A DNA stretch of 64,000 bases from SZUA-36 sp963759155 (GCA_963759155.1 CAVWXX010000027.1:1-64000), one strand, 5' to 3'. Numbered from the stretch's first letter, positions 34,362 through 43,374 are shown. Numbers and translations: made by a program. Notes: generated from the letters alone by a model not told the origin.

Positions 34362-35924
34362 ATGATGGATCTCTTGACTGTCCTAATCTCATTTCTGATT
34401 TCCTGCACAGTGGTCGGGACCCTGTTTTTACCAGGCATCAAGATTGGATTAAATACGGCGGATGAAGGCTATCTCCATTTTGGCAGTGTCAATTTACTGG
34501 AGGGGAAAACCCCCATACGCGACTTTCGGGCCTATGACCCCGGGCGATACTACTGGTGTGCGTTGTGGATGCGGTTTTTCGCTCCGACGTTTACAGCCCA
34601 GAGACTTGCCATGGGTGCTGTCATCGCAGTGTCCCTGAGCATGGTTTGTAGCTGGGTTTTCTACCTGGGCCAAAACTGGACACTGGCCACTCTGGGTACA
34701 TTGCTCACGTTTACCTGGATTCGCCCTTATTTCAAAGCCTTTGAAATTCTATTTTGCCTGATAGCCATTGCAGTCTCGTTTAGCATCATTACCAACCCGG
34801 GTACATCGAGCTACCTGTTGTCCGGGTTCATCATTGGTATTTCTCTTTTTTTTGGGTTGAACTTTGGTCTTTATCTGGGTTTATCAGCTTTGACGGCACT
34901 GCTTACCGTGTTTGTGCTACACCTTAGCGATTTGTTTTTCGCACCGATGGTCTGGATGATGTCGGGTTTTGTGTTGGGTTTGACCCCTATGCTGTTACTT
35001 GGATTCAGAAACCCTGGTTACTTTTCGACATATTGGGAAAAGAAAGTACTAACGGTGATTAAGCGTGGTACGAGCAACTTGCCTTTACCCTTGCCCTGGT
35101 ACTGGTCTGCGTCACCTCAATTAAACGGTTTTTCCCCTGCGCGGCGGGCGTTTTTTAAAGCTGTTTTCACAGGCCTGATACCATTTTACTCACTGACGCT
35201 TGTTGCAGGATTCACGCTCTTTGACGTATATCCAAACAGGGGAGGCTTGATTATCAGTGCCAGCCTCGTCGGGTTCGTCTATCTGCATCACCTGTTTTCG
35301 CGGGCTGATGTTTCGCATATGTGTCAAACAATTCACCCGGCCATATTACTGACAGCTCTTCTTTTGTCCACGTTTCTGCCTTGGCAATGGGCTACCCTGA
35401 GTTTGGGTGTGATTTGCATCTTATCAGCCTGGGCGATTCTTCCAAAATTGAGTAATCTGTTTAATTTCACCTTCAATAAACAAGACTATAAAAACTACGA
35501 TACGGGAAAGGAGATCCTGAAAATTAAAGATGGTCAGGCCAAAACACTCACGTTATTAAGGCAAGTTGTTGATGCCTGTACTGTTAAGGGTGACAAGGTG
35601 TTGTTTGCTTCGTCAATCCCGGGGTTCTACCGGTTATTCGACCGTCAACCCGCGCTTTACGATGTTTACTGTATATATCCGGAAACAGAAGACAAGCAAA
35701 GGGAAATGATAAAGTCACTGGTTAAACACGAGGTCAAGTTTTTCATCATTTTTGACCAGCCAGTCGATCAGAAGGATGAGCTGAGATTTTCGAAAACACA
35801 CCCACTGGTATGGCAATACCTTTACAAAAACTTCGTTTTGGTAAAGAACAGTCACCTTCCTAAAATAGCCAAGGTATTTACGACGGGTGACAATGGTGTG
35901 GTGGTTAATGAGGTCACAAGCTGA
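34362..35924 (+). CDS. Multi-spanning GT-C-like membrane protein
   Basis: The protein has 520 residues with about ten hydrophobic segments over residues 1-370 and a soluble C-terminal part. After the first helix comes NTADEGYLHFGS and EGKTPIRDFRAYDPGRYYW, the loop with acidic residue typical of GT-C glycosyltransferases (PMT/ArnT/Rgt type) that use lipid-linked sugars on the periplasmic side. It is last in the operon, 18 bases after the methyltransferase stop. It is the probable acceptor-side enzyme for the sugar made by the GT2 protein. The exact family is not recognised. Confidence 0.75.
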   Translation: MMDLLTVLISFLISCTVVGTLFLPGIKIGLNTADEGYLHFGSVNLLEGKTPIRDFRAYDPGRYYWCALWMRFFAPTFTAQRLAMGAVIAVSLSMVCSWVFYLGQNWTLATLGTLLTFTWIRPYFKAFEILFCLIAIAVSFSIITNPGTSSYLLSGFIIGISLFFGLNFGLYLGLSALTALLTVFVLHLSDLFFAPMVWMMSGFVLGLTPMLLLGFRNPGYFSTYWEKKVLTVIKRGTSNLPLPLPWYWSASPQLNGFSPARRAFFKAVFTGLIPFYSLTLVAGFTLFDVYPNRGGLIISASLVGFVYLHHLFSRADVSHMCQTIHPAILLTALLLSTFLPWQWATLSLGVICILSAWAILPKLSNLFNFTFNKQDYKNYDTGKEILKIKDGQAKTLTLLRQVVDACTVKGDKVLFASSIPGFYRLFDRQPALYDVYCIYPETEDKQREMIKSLVKHEVKFFIIFDQPVDQKDELRFSKTHPLVWQYLYKNFVLVKNSHLPKIAKVFTTGDNGVVVNEVTS

Positions 35925-36128
35925 TTTATTTTTGGTCTGTGAAGGGCAATCCCTGAAAAGGCGTCATTGATGCAAGCACGGGAGTGTTGGCGTAATTTCA
36001 ATAAATACGCTTGCAATTCAAGTAGTAAGTTTATAGTGTTTGAATATCACAGGCATGGATGCTGGAATGTGAAACCTTTCAAACGATTAATTTCTGTCTC
36101 TTTTTTCTATGCGTCGTGGTCAGCAAAC

Positions 36129-36764
36129 ATGAAGGCGTTTGTCCTCGCCTTGGTGGTATCTGTGTTGTTTACCGGTGAGGCATCAGCGCAGATGACGCAG
36201 GCCTTACGTGACAAGATTGTGTCGGAACACAATCGTCTGCGCCGCGACGCGATTGGTCCTGGCGGACAAGATGAGATATCGACAACGACGGCCACGTCAA
36301 TGCTCGAGATGGAATACGACATGAAGCTTGAATGCGTTGCTCAGGCGTATATCGAGACACAGTCGGGTGGTTTTGCACATAATCCCAACCGGAGTTCGGA
36401 CTATGCAGCGTGTGGCGGATCGGGTTACGTTGGTGAGAACTGGTATTCCGGTTCTCCCGACCCGGATGCGGACTACTTCGGCGGGGCAACACGCGCCTGG
36501 GTAGATTTCATCTGGCCCGTGGCCTGGGGCTTCAATGGTTGTTCGGAGCGCGAGAACTACCATGGTGACCGCGGCTGTAGTGGTACCGTCGGGCACTATA
36601 CCCAGGTGCTCTGGGCCAACACCTATAAAGTTGGTTGTGGTTATACCAGTGCTGGTGGGACGGTGTGTAACTACTCACCCGGCGGGAACTATATTGGGCA
36701 AGCTCCTTTCATCGTCGGGACGGCATGCTCGGCATGCCCCGGATACACACCCATATTGCAATAA
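36129..36764 (+). CDS. Secreted CAP-domain (SCP-like) protein, N-terminal part of a frameshifted gene
   Basis: ATG 36129 is chosen because it opens a signal peptide (FVLALVVSVLFTGEASA); an earlier in-frame ATG at 35967 adds 54 unlikely residues. The CAP domain spans about residues 28-205: IVSEHNRLRRDAIGP, GENWYSGSP, GTVGHYTQVLWANTYKVGCG and GTVCNYSPGGNYIGQ. These match the conserved CAP signatures of plant PR-1 and animal venom allergens, here probably a secreted protein stabilised by disulfides. The frame ends at TAA 36762 in the middle of a Cys-rich segment (CSACPGYTP), while coding sense continues in another frame. See the next entry. Confidence 0.82.
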   Translation: MKAFVLALVVSVLFTGEASAQMTQALRDKIVSEHNRLRRDAIGPGGQDEISTTTATSMLEMEYDMKLECVAQAYIETQSGGFAHNPNRSSDYAACGGSGYVGENWYSGSPDPDADYFGGATRAWVDFIWPVAWGFNGCSERENYHGDRGCSGTVGHYTQVLWANTYKVGCGYTSAGGTVCNYSPGGNYIGQAPFIVGTACSACPGYTPILQ

Positions 36765-37146
36765 CGGCCTGTGTTCGAAGATCGACATTTCAAGCTGTAA
36801 TGTGAATACCATCTCGGACATCTCTGAACCGGGAGTTGCCAGTTATGAGGCGTGTGAAATGCTCACAGCGGGGCCATTTACCGCCAAATATGGTGCCGAT
36901 GTCTCCTTGTCCAGCGGTTGGGAAGTATGGTTACTGCCTGGTTTTAGCGTTGAACAGGGTGCGACTTTAGACGTCAATGTTTGTGGTCAAAGCCTGTGTA
37001 AAACCAGTGGCTCACCCATGCCTGCCGGATGTCATTCCTGCGTTGATAAAATATGTGCCGATTATCCAACTTGCTGTAATGACGCCTTTAATGCGGTGTG
37101 CCTGGAGAAAGTAAACAGCATTTGTGGGTTAACCTGCGAACAGTGA
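36755..37146 (+). pseudogene. C-terminal part of the CAP protein in a shifted frame (coathanger-stack-like domain)
   Basis: From about 36755 the protein continues one frame over as CNNGLCSKIDISSCN. It then reads through a repeat typical of surface proteins with a 3-coathanger stack (YEACEMLTAGPFTAKYGADV, then SSGWEVWLLPGFSVEQGA) and a Cys-rich end (CHSCVDKICADYPTCCNDAFNAVC, given here only by its cysteines). It stops at 37146. It has no start or ribosome site of its own. A one-base indel near 36755 would restore a single protein of about 339 residues. Real frameshift or assembly error cannot be separated. Confidence 0.7.
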
Positions 37147-37185
37147 AGCTCAGGGCTTTGAAGGCCGGGTGTCAGGTCTGATAGC

Positions 37186-38673
37186 TCAGGTGCCGCAGAA
37201 GGTCTGTCTTACCACCTGCCCGGGCGTGGGCGGTAAGACGTACCGGGCGTTGTCGTGACTGAACTCAAATGGATTGGCCAGAATATCAACAAGCCGGTTA
37301 AATGGTTCTAAATCCTGCTGTTTTTCAGCGGCGCTGATGGCTTCTTCCACCAGGTGGTTGCGTGGAATATATACCGGATTGACAGTATACATGGCCTGCT
37401 GGCGCCCGGAGGGGTTAGTCTGCTCAAGGTCAGCTCTTTGTTGCCAGCGTGTGAGCCAGGGTGAGAAGGCTTCGGGTAATTCAAACAATGCTTTGACACC
37501 GCCACCTGAGGCGTTTGCCGGGTCAACGAGATCCGACAGGTAACGGAAGGTCAGGGTGAAATCCATTTGGTTTTCCTGCATCAGTTTCAACAGGTCCTGG
37601 ATGAGTGCTGCATCATCTTCCGCCTGTTCCATTAGCCCCAGCTTTTTCAGCATGTTGTTCATAAATGCGGCCTGGTAAAGACCGGGAAAGGCATCGATCG
37701 CAGCTTGTCCGGCAGCCAGTGCTTTTTCCTGATCATTATCCAGAAACGGTAACAAAGCCTGGGTCAGCACACTCAGGTTCCAGTGCGCCACGGGAGGCTG
37801 GTTTGCGTAGGCATAACGGCCACCGTGGTCGATGGAGCTGAACACCTTGCCGGGTTCGAATTCATCCATGAAGGCGCATGGGCCATAATCGATGGTTTCA
37901 CCCGAAAGCAGCATATTATCGGTATTCATGACCCCGTGGATAAACCCCAGTGACTGCCAGCGTGCAACCAGGCTGGCCTGGCTGGCCACGACGCCGTCCA
38001 GCATGGCACGTACCGGGTTTACAGCCTGTTCCGCCTGTGGATAGTGGCGTTGTATGACATGGTCGATAAGAATTTTGAGAGAGCCGTGATCCTGTCGCGA
38101 GGCAAAGAACTGGAAGGTGCCGATACGGATGTGGCTTTGTGCAACCCTTGCCAACACAGCGCCTGGCAGGCGCCCTTCGCGTCTTACCCATTCACCTGTT
38201 GTTACCGCACCTAATGCGCGGCTGCTGGGTACACCCAATACCGACATCGCTTCGCTGACGATGTACTCGCGCAACACCGGCCCCAATGGCGCGCGTCCAT
38301 CACCGCCACGTGAGTAAGGTGTGCGACCCGAGCCTTTGAGTTGGATATCGTAACGTAAGTTATCTTTGCCAATGAGTTCACCCAGCAGGATAGCGCGGCC
38401 ATCCCCCAGTTGCGGGTTCCAGCCGCCAAATTGGTGACCGGCATAAACCGTTGCCAGTGGCTCGCTTCCTTCTGCAATGAAGTTGCCTGCCATAAACTCA
38501 ACACCTTGTTCGGATTCCAGCCATTGGGGGTCGACACCCAGGTGTTTTGCCAGTGCATGGTTTACACGGATCAGGGCGGGGTTTTGAACCGGCACAGGCA
38601 GTTGACGGGTGTAAAACTGATCACCAAGCCTGGCGTAGCTGTTATCAAAGGGAAGCGGGGTTGTTAAATTCAT
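37186..38673 (-). CDS. selO: Protein adenylyltransferase SelO
   Basis: The protein has 495 residues, typical for bacterial SelO (YdiU), a pseudokinase-fold enzyme that transfers AMP to Ser, Thr or Tyr of proteins under oxidative stress. Key parts are GHQFGGWNPQLGDGRA, LKGSGRTPYSRGGDGRA, VTTGEWVRRE, MNTDNMLLSGETIDYGP and DYGP with SIDHGGRYAYANQPP. The C-terminus ends in FCGT, close to the position of the selenocysteine in animal SelO. TGA is used here only as stop. It is divergent from the RlmD-like gene with a very short gap. Confidence 0.95.
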   Translation of the reverse strand: MNLTTPLPFDNSYARLGDQFYTRQLPVPVQNPALIRVNHALAKHLGVDPQWLESEQGVEFMAGNFIAEGSEPLATVYAGHQFGGWNPQLGDGRAILLGELIGKDNLRYDIQLKGSGRTPYSRGGDGRAPLGPVLREYIVSEAMSVLGVPSSRALGAVTTGEWVRREGRLPGAVLARVAQSHIRIGTFQFFASRQDHGSLKILIDHVIQRHYPQAEQAVNPVRAMLDGVVASQASLVARWQSLGFIHGVMNTDNMLLSGETIDYGPCAFMDEFEPGKVFSSIDHGGRYAYANQPPVAHWNLSVLTQALLPFLDNDQEKALAAGQAAIDAFPGLYQAAFMNNMLKKLGLMEQAEDDAALIQDLLKLMQENQMDFTLTFRYLSDLVDPANASGGGVKALFELPEAFSPWLTRWQQRADLEQTNPSGRQQAMYTVNPVYIPRNHLVEEAISAAEKQQDLEPFNRLVDILANPFEFSHDNARYVLPPTPGQVVRQTFCGT

Positions 38674-38696
38674 CGGTGCAGAATACCCCAGTAGTC

Positions 38697-39917
38697 ATGG
38701 CTGACGCCAGACACCGGCAAATTCATCCGTGGAATAATGGTATTCTGGATGGACTGTTCTGCAATAACAGGTTTGAAACTTTGAAAAAGCGTTGGCCCAA
38801 AAGACCTGCAACCCAGGCTCGCAAGGTAGAGTTTGTCATTGATAGCATCGACCCACTGGGGCAGGGGGTTTCAAAGAAGGATGGCACCATCACCTTTGTG
38901 GCTGGCACTTTACCCGGCGAAAGCGGTGTGGCGACAGTCTATAAACGTTCCAAGGGAGTCCAGTTTGCGCGTTTACAGACGCTTGCGAAAACGGCTGATA
39001 ACCGTGTTGAGCCTGAATGTCCTCATTTTGACCAGTGTCCCGGTTGCCAGTTTTTGCATACCGATTACGCGAGTGAACTGGCTTATAAAAAAGCGACGCT
39101 GGCACGCTACCTGGCTGCCCAGGGTGTCAGTGGCGAAAGCATCGAAGTCGTTCCTGCCCCAAGACGTCTCGCTTACCGCAACCGTGTCCAACTGCATTAC
39201 CGGCATAAGTATATCGGGATGCTCGATACGGTCAGCAACGAGGTTCTGGAAGTGCCGCAGTGCAAGATCATACGCGAGGAACTGCAACCGGCCTTTTCCG
39301 ACCTCTACAAGGGAGACTGGACACAGGATCACCCGGGTCATGGTCATTGTGAACTCTATTTCAAAGGCGGAGTGGTCAGTCAGAAGTGGGATGAGAGCTA
39401 TGCCCATGGCGGATTTTCGCAGGTTTATGATGAAATGAACCAGGTGTTACAAGACCGGGTACAAGCTCAATTTGAGGCCCTGGAAGTGAGTCGGCTATTG
39501 GATATATTCTCGGGAAGCGGCAACCTGTCCAATCGCTTTGCTTCAGCGGGCGGCAGCAGGGTAATGATCGACAATTACAGCGACCCGTCAGGTGCGGCCA
39601 ACCCGGACAATTTTTTCCAAATGGATTTGTATCAGGATCAAACCCTCCAGAACTTCGTACGCAGGCTGGGACACACGGATTTTGATACCCTATTAATTGA
39701 TCCACCACGTCGGGGCTTCCCCGAACTTGACAGTTGGGTGAAAAAGATCAAGCCACGCTACGTGGTCTATGTTAGTTGTAATCCTGCCAGTTTGACCCGA
39801 GATTTACGTAATATGAGCACTCGATTTCGTTTTGAAAATGTCCAGTTATTGGATCTGTTTCCGGCCACAGCACACTTTGAAACACTGGTGGTATTGAAGA
39901 TGTCGGCAAAGAAATGA
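38697..39917 (+). CDS. 23S rRNA m5U methyltransferase, TrmA/RlmD family
   Basis: The protein has 406 residues from ATG 38697; a TTG at 38781 would fit homologues better, since family similarity starts with VEFVIDSIDPLGQGVSKKDG (TRAM-like domain). Iron-sulfur cysteines are in CPHFDQCPGCQF and later VPQCKI. SAM motif is LLDIFSGSGNLSNRFA, then LIDPPRRGFPEL and the catalytic Cys in YVSCNPASLTRDL. It methylates C5 of a uridine in rRNA or tRNA; the cluster suggests RlmC/RlmD-type. It overlaps the next gene by four bases (ATGA). Confidence 0.87.
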   Translation: MADARHRQIHPWNNGILDGLFCNNRFETLKKRWPKRPATQARKVEFVIDSIDPLGQGVSKKDGTITFVAGTLPGESGVATVYKRSKGVQFARLQTLAKTADNRVEPECPHFDQCPGCQFLHTDYASELAYKKATLARYLAAQGVSGESIEVVPAPRRLAYRNRVQLHYRHKYIGMLDTVSNEVLEVPQCKIIREELQPAFSDLYKGDWTQDHPGHGHCELYFKGGVVSQKWDESYAHGGFSQVYDEMNQVLQDRVQAQFEALEVSRLLDIFSGSGNLSNRFASAGGSRVMIDNYSDPSGAANPDNFFQMDLYQDQTLQNFVRRLGHTDFDTLLIDPPRRGFPELDSWVKKIKPRYVVYVSCNPASLTRDLRNMSTRFRFENVQLLDLFPATAHFETLVVLKMSAKK

Positions 39918-40333
39918 CAATGAATTCAGACAAAATCATCCTGGTTATCCTGATTGCACTATTTGCTTCACCTGCTGCAATGGCCAAGATTTATCGCTGT
40001 GATGGTCCGGATGGGCCGGTTTATACGGACCGGCCGTGTGGAGCGGATGCCAAAAACGTTGAGCTTGCAGATACGTCGGGGCTGACCGGGGTTTCTGAAG
40101 AGGTTAAAACTGAACTTGCTGAGAAAAAGGCGAAACGCGAAAAATTGCGTGAAGCGGATCGGCAACGTAAAAGTAACCGGACAGTCATTAACAACAATTA
40201 CACGACGGTCAACACGGAACCTTCCGGACGCTGGTTATATCCCAGGCCGTGGAGACCAAAACCTGAAAGGCCCAAACCGCCGGTGGTCAAACCCAAGCCC
40301 TTGCCGAGTACGATCCGCATGAACCGGAAATGA
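39914..40333 (+). CDS. DUF4124-domain secreted protein
   Basis: The protein has 139 residues. A signal peptide (ILVILIALFASPAAMA) is followed by the DUF4124 module: KIYRCDGPDGPVYTDRPCGADA, two Cys that probably pair. The rest is a charged helix (EEVKTELAEKKAKREKLREA) and a Pro/Lys-rich tail (PRPWRPKPERPKPPVVKP). DUF4124 proteins are periplasmic and of unknown function, common in gammaproteobacteria. The start overlaps the methyltransferase stop, so the two are co-translated. Confidence 0.85.
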   Translation: MTMNSDKIILVILIALFASPAAMAKIYRCDGPDGPVYTDRPCGADAKNVELADTSGLTGVSEEVKTELAEKKAKREKLREADRQRKSNRTVINNNYTTVNTEPSGRWLYPRPWRPKPERPKPPVVKPKPLPSTIRMNRK

Positions 40334-40426
40334 TGGTTTTCCACGTTAAGTATGGCCCTGAGTGTTACTTCCCATGGTCTGGAAGAACGTGGTAATGATT
40401 GCGTTACTGCGGGGGCAAAACCTAAG

Positions 40427-40606
40427 TTACTGCGGGTCCCAGGAAAACGCCTGGTATTCAGGGTAGCTCAAGTGGATATCAGTTTCGCCGTCGGCAGCGC
40501 GTTTGCGTGCCTCGGCTCGTAATGCCACGACGTCCTCTGAAACCTTGAAACGATAGTCACGTACTTCATTCCAGATCTTTTCTGAGAAGGCTTTATTCGT
40601 CGCCAC
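40427..40606 (-). CDS. Small conserved-looking protein, 59 residues
   Basis: A short gene is visible on the minus strand from GTG 40606 to TAA 40427. It encodes a polar, helical protein that begins MATNKAFSEKIWNEVRDYRF, continues VSEDVVALRAEARKRAADG and ends YPEYQAFSWDPQ. It overlaps the end of the thioredoxin-like gene by 14 bases, which supports translational coupling. Codon use looks coding, with balanced composition and no odd residues. I do not recognise the family. The partner suggests a linked but unknown job; no Cys is present. Confidence 0.6.
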   Translation of the reverse strand: MATNKAFSEKIWNEVRDYRFKVSEDVVALRAEARKRAADGETDIHLSYPEYQAFSWDPQ

Positions 40607-41279
40607 CTTTGTAAGCTTTTAGCATTGGGGTTAGAACAGCGTAAGCCTCGTACAGACGTGCGGCCTGCATTTCTTCAAATGCCTCGATGTCCGCCAACAA
40701 TTTTTGCAGGTTTTCATCAAGCTCATCGTCGCTTTGCAAAGCACCATGGCCGGCTTCAGAGAATTGTGTGAAGTAGTCAACGGACTCCTTCATGCTGATG
40801 TTATAAGCATTACCCCACTGGTTTCGGTTATCCGCATTAACAACCTGACGGCTGAGGGGGTCGACAATTAACACCGTGGGTGTCGCGTAATAAACGGGAA
40901 TGCCCAGGCTTGAGATAACGTCCTCGCCTTTTTCCAGGTAGCCTACATCGATAAGAATGACTTCATAATGCGCATTGATGATGCTACTTAAGGGTTCCTT
41001 ATAAAGACGTGCAGCCAAGGCCCGGCTGTCATGACACCAGTTGGCGCCCATCACCACCAGTGCGAGCTTGTTGGTTTTCTGTGCGGTATCAAAACCAGCC
41101 TGGAGGTCGGCCATTGAATCTTCGGAAGGAATGAACAAGTTACCTGATTCCATGGCTGTCATTTTCGGTTTTTCAGCTGGGGCATCGTCGGATGCATGGA
41201 CTTCGATGGCAGATAAACCTGTGCTGAGTAACAGGACAAGTGAAGTGTAAATCAACGGTTTCATCATATTCATGTGCAT
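40593..41279 (-). CDS. Secreted thioredoxin-like protein with WCHDS site
   Basis: The protein has 228 residues. The start is unclear: ATG codons at 41279, 41273 and 41267 follow each other, with GGAAAG best placed for the second. A signal peptide ends near SAIEVHAS. The thioredoxin fold shows VVMGANWCHDSRALAARL, where the usual CxxC is CHDS, so only one cysteine remains, and the cis-Pro loop YATPTVLIVDP. A single-Cys site argues against disulfide exchange and for a binding or peroxidase role. The C-terminus is helical. It is followed by the overlapping 59-residue gene. Confidence 0.8.
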   Translation of the reverse strand: MHMNMMKPLIYTSLVLLLSTGLSAIEVHASDDAPAEKPKMTAMESGNLFIPSEDSMADLQAGFDTAQKTNKLALVVMGANWCHDSRALAARLYKEPLSSIINAHYEVILIDVGYLEKGEDVISSLGIPVYYATPTVLIVDPLSRQVVNADNRNQWGNAYNISMKESVDYFTQFSEAGHGALQSDDELDENLQKLLADIEAFEEMQAARLYEAYAVLTPMLKAYKGGDE

Positions 41280-41399
41280 GCTTTCCAGATGGATCCGGTC
41301 CAGAGATTTTCCAGTGTGAGGCTATTGCCCTGGCCAGGCACCCATTTCTATATTATGTTGCTCAACCCTGGCGACACAAAGCTCAATGGTCGAGTTTCA

Positions 41400-42695
41400 C
41401 TAATGTGCAGACAGGCCAAACCATTCGGGGAATATAACAAGTATGCCCAGTACAATCATCTGCAGGATGATGAACGGCAGCACGCCGTGATAAATATCGG
41501 TGGTTCGAACCTCAGGCGGCGCGACGCCTTTGAGGTAAAACAGGCTGAAACCGAATGGCGGTGTTAAAAACGAGGTCTGCAGGTTCATTGCAACCAGGAT
41601 CGCATACCAGACCGGGTTGATGCCGAGGCTGACCGCGATCGGTGCGAGAATCGGGACAACAATATAGGAAATTTCTACAAAATCGATGAAGAACCCCAGG
41701 GCCATGATGAGCGCCATGGAAAGGATCAAAAAGCCCCATTTCTCGCCGGGCAGACCAAGCATGAATTCCTCGACGATATAGTCACCGCCGGTATAGGTAA
41801 AAACCATGGAGAAGGCGGTTGCACCGATCAGGATGGCAAACACCATGGCGGTTATCTTGACCGTCTCAAGCGAACTGTCCCAGATCATCTTGACCGAAAA
41901 ACGCCCGTAGAGCGTGGCCAGCAGAATTGCGCCCACACCACCGACCGATGAAGATTCCGTTGGTGTGGCTACTCCGGTCAATATTGAGCCCAGAACCAGG
42001 ATGATCAGGACCAGCGGCGGGATGACCGCCTTGAGCGCCTGGAAGACCTGTTGTCTTTTCGTACCCGTCATCAACTCCAGCTTGATCGGCGGGGCCAGGT
42101 CTTTGTTCATCAGTGTAACGATGACGATATAGACAATATAGCAGGCGACCAGTGACAAGCCCGGCCATAGAGCAGCCTTGAACAGATCACCTACCGGTTC
42201 CTGAAAGACGTCGCCAAGGATGATCAGGATGATAGACGGCGGGATGATTTGCCCGAGCGTGCCAGCGGCGCAGATTGTTCCGGTTGCCAGGCGTTTGTCG
42301 TAGTTATACTTGAGCATGACGGGTAGCGAGATCACACCCATTGCGACCACGCTGGCGCCAACAACACCGGTGGATGCCGCCAATAGGGCACCCACTAAAA
42401 TGGTTGAGATCGCAATGCCTCCCCGGACCTCGCCAAACAAAAAGCCCATGGATTCAAGCAGGCGTTCCGCGAGCTTGGACTTTTGCAAAACGATACCCAT
42501 GAAAATGAACAGTGGGATGGCCATCAGGATGGTGTTGTTCATGATCGACCAGATACGATGCGGCATCAGGGAGAACATCTCCGGTCCCTCGGTCAGCAAT
42601 CCGAAAAAGACCGCCACGCCGCCAAAGGTAAAAGCCACCGGAAAGCCAAGCAGCAACATCAGCAGCGCCACGGCAAACATGACAAGACCGGTCAT
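41400..42695 (-). CDS. dctM: TRAP transporter large permease (DctM)
   Basis: The protein has 431 residues and about 12 membrane segments. Typical DctM parts are MLLLGFPVAFTFGGVAV, LFIFMGIVLQKSKLAERLL, GVVGASVVAMGVISLPVML, GTICAAGTLGQIIPPSI and NLQTSFLTPPFGFSLFYLKG. It forms the elevator-type transport unit that moves an organic acid with sodium. Last gene of the dctPQM-like operon, 82 bases after dctQ. The neighbouring binding protein points to a keto acid or similar carboxylate. Confidence 0.95.
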   Translation of the reverse strand: MTGLVMFAVALLMLLLGFPVAFTFGGVAVFFGLLTEGPEMFSLMPHRIWSIMNNTILMAIPLFIFMGIVLQKSKLAERLLESMGFLFGEVRGGIAISTILVGALLAASTGVVGASVVAMGVISLPVMLKYNYDKRLATGTICAAGTLGQIIPPSIILIILGDVFQEPVGDLFKAALWPGLSLVACYIVYIVIVTLMNKDLAPPIKLELMTGTKRQQVFQALKAVIPPLVLIILVLGSILTGVATPTESSSVGGVGAILLATLYGRFSVKMIWDSSLETVKITAMVFAILIGATAFSMVFTYTGGDYIVEEFMLGLPGEKWGFLILSMALIMALGFFIDFVEISYIVVPILAPIAVSLGINPVWYAILVAMNLQTSFLTPPFGFSLFYLKGVAPPEVRTTDIYHGVLPFIILQMIVLGILVIFPEWFGLSAH

Positions 42696-42777
42696 GCGGA
42701 TCTGCTCCCGGATAAGCTATGATTGCGACAGATAAACGGTTTCATCATTTCAATGCGCACTGAAAACGCATGTGCTG

Positions 42778-43317
42778 CTAAAGGATTTCATTCTCAATAC
42801 TCCGCACCGGTGGCGCTTCCAGTCCCCTGAAGATATTGATGTTATGAATGACAAAGCCGGTGGCCGAGACGATCAGAAAGACAAAAGAAGCGGGAATCAC
42901 CAGTTTGATCAGCCAGCGGTGTGTCAGGCCGCCGGGGTCGCCACTGATCTCACCTGAACTGAAAGCCTCGGTTACGTACCAGACGGAACCCTCAATCACC
43001 AGCACACTCAATGGCAATAACAGCAGAAGGGTGCCGCCGATATTGACCACGGCTTTCCAGCGAGGTGAGAAACGGTCGTACAGGATATCGACACGCACAT
43101 GACCGTCTTCCTTGAGCGCATAGGCAATACCAAACAGGAAGACCATGGCAAACAGGTGCCATTCCATTTCCTGAAGGGCGATTGAACCACGGTTGAAAAA
43201 ATACCGCATGATGGCATCGTAAAATACGTTGATCAACATGATCAGGTTCAGAATGCCGGCGATCCAGCCCATCAGGTCGGAAAAGCGGTCGAAGAATTTT
43301 TCAAGCCTCAGCAGCAT
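42778..43317 (-). CDS. dctQ: TRAP transporter small permease (DctQ)
   Basis: The protein has 179 residues with four membrane segments (IAGILNLIMLINVFYDAIMRYFF; LFAMVFLFGIAYAL; IGGTLLLLLPLSVLVI; VIPASFVFLIVSATGFVI, each under the length limit in part). GDP-free DctQ proteins help to fold the large permease and dock the binding protein. ALKEDGHVRVDILYDRF is the typical conserved loop. It lies between dctP and dctM on the same strand, behind a GC-rich hairpin. Confidence 0.92.
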   Translation of the reverse strand: MLLRLEKFFDRFSDLMGWIAGILNLIMLINVFYDAIMRYFFNRGSIALQEMEWHLFAMVFLFGIAYALKEDGHVRVDILYDRFSPRWKAVVNIGGTLLLLLPLSVLVIEGSVWYVTEAFSSGEISGDPGGLTHRWLIKLVIPASFVFLIVSATGFVIHNINIFRGLEAPPVRSIENEIL

Positions 43318-43342
43318 TGAGAACCTTTTGACAAATCGGAAA

Positions 43343-43364
43343 CCTCCCGGCCACGACCGGGAGG
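43343..43364 (-). terminator. Intercistronic hairpin between dctP and dctQ
   Basis: CCTCCCGG (43343-43350) pairs perfectly with CCGGGAGG (43357-43364) around the loop CCACGA. It lies in the 57-base gap between dctP and dctQ. GC-rich stems at this place are usual in binding-protein operons, where they stabilise the upstream mRNA or partly stop transcription so that more binding protein than permease is made. There is no T-tract, so full termination is unlikely. Confidence 0.6.
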
Positions 43365-43374
43365 CTGCCTGAAA

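Noticed and set aside
37186..37200. Selenocysteine at the SelO C-terminus
   Set aside because: The end is FCGT with TGC for Cys, and TGA serves as the plain stop codon.
41502..41511. T-loop-like palindrome GGTTCGAACC suggesting a tRNA
   Set aside because: It lies inside the dctM coding region and has no acceptor or anticodon stem around it.
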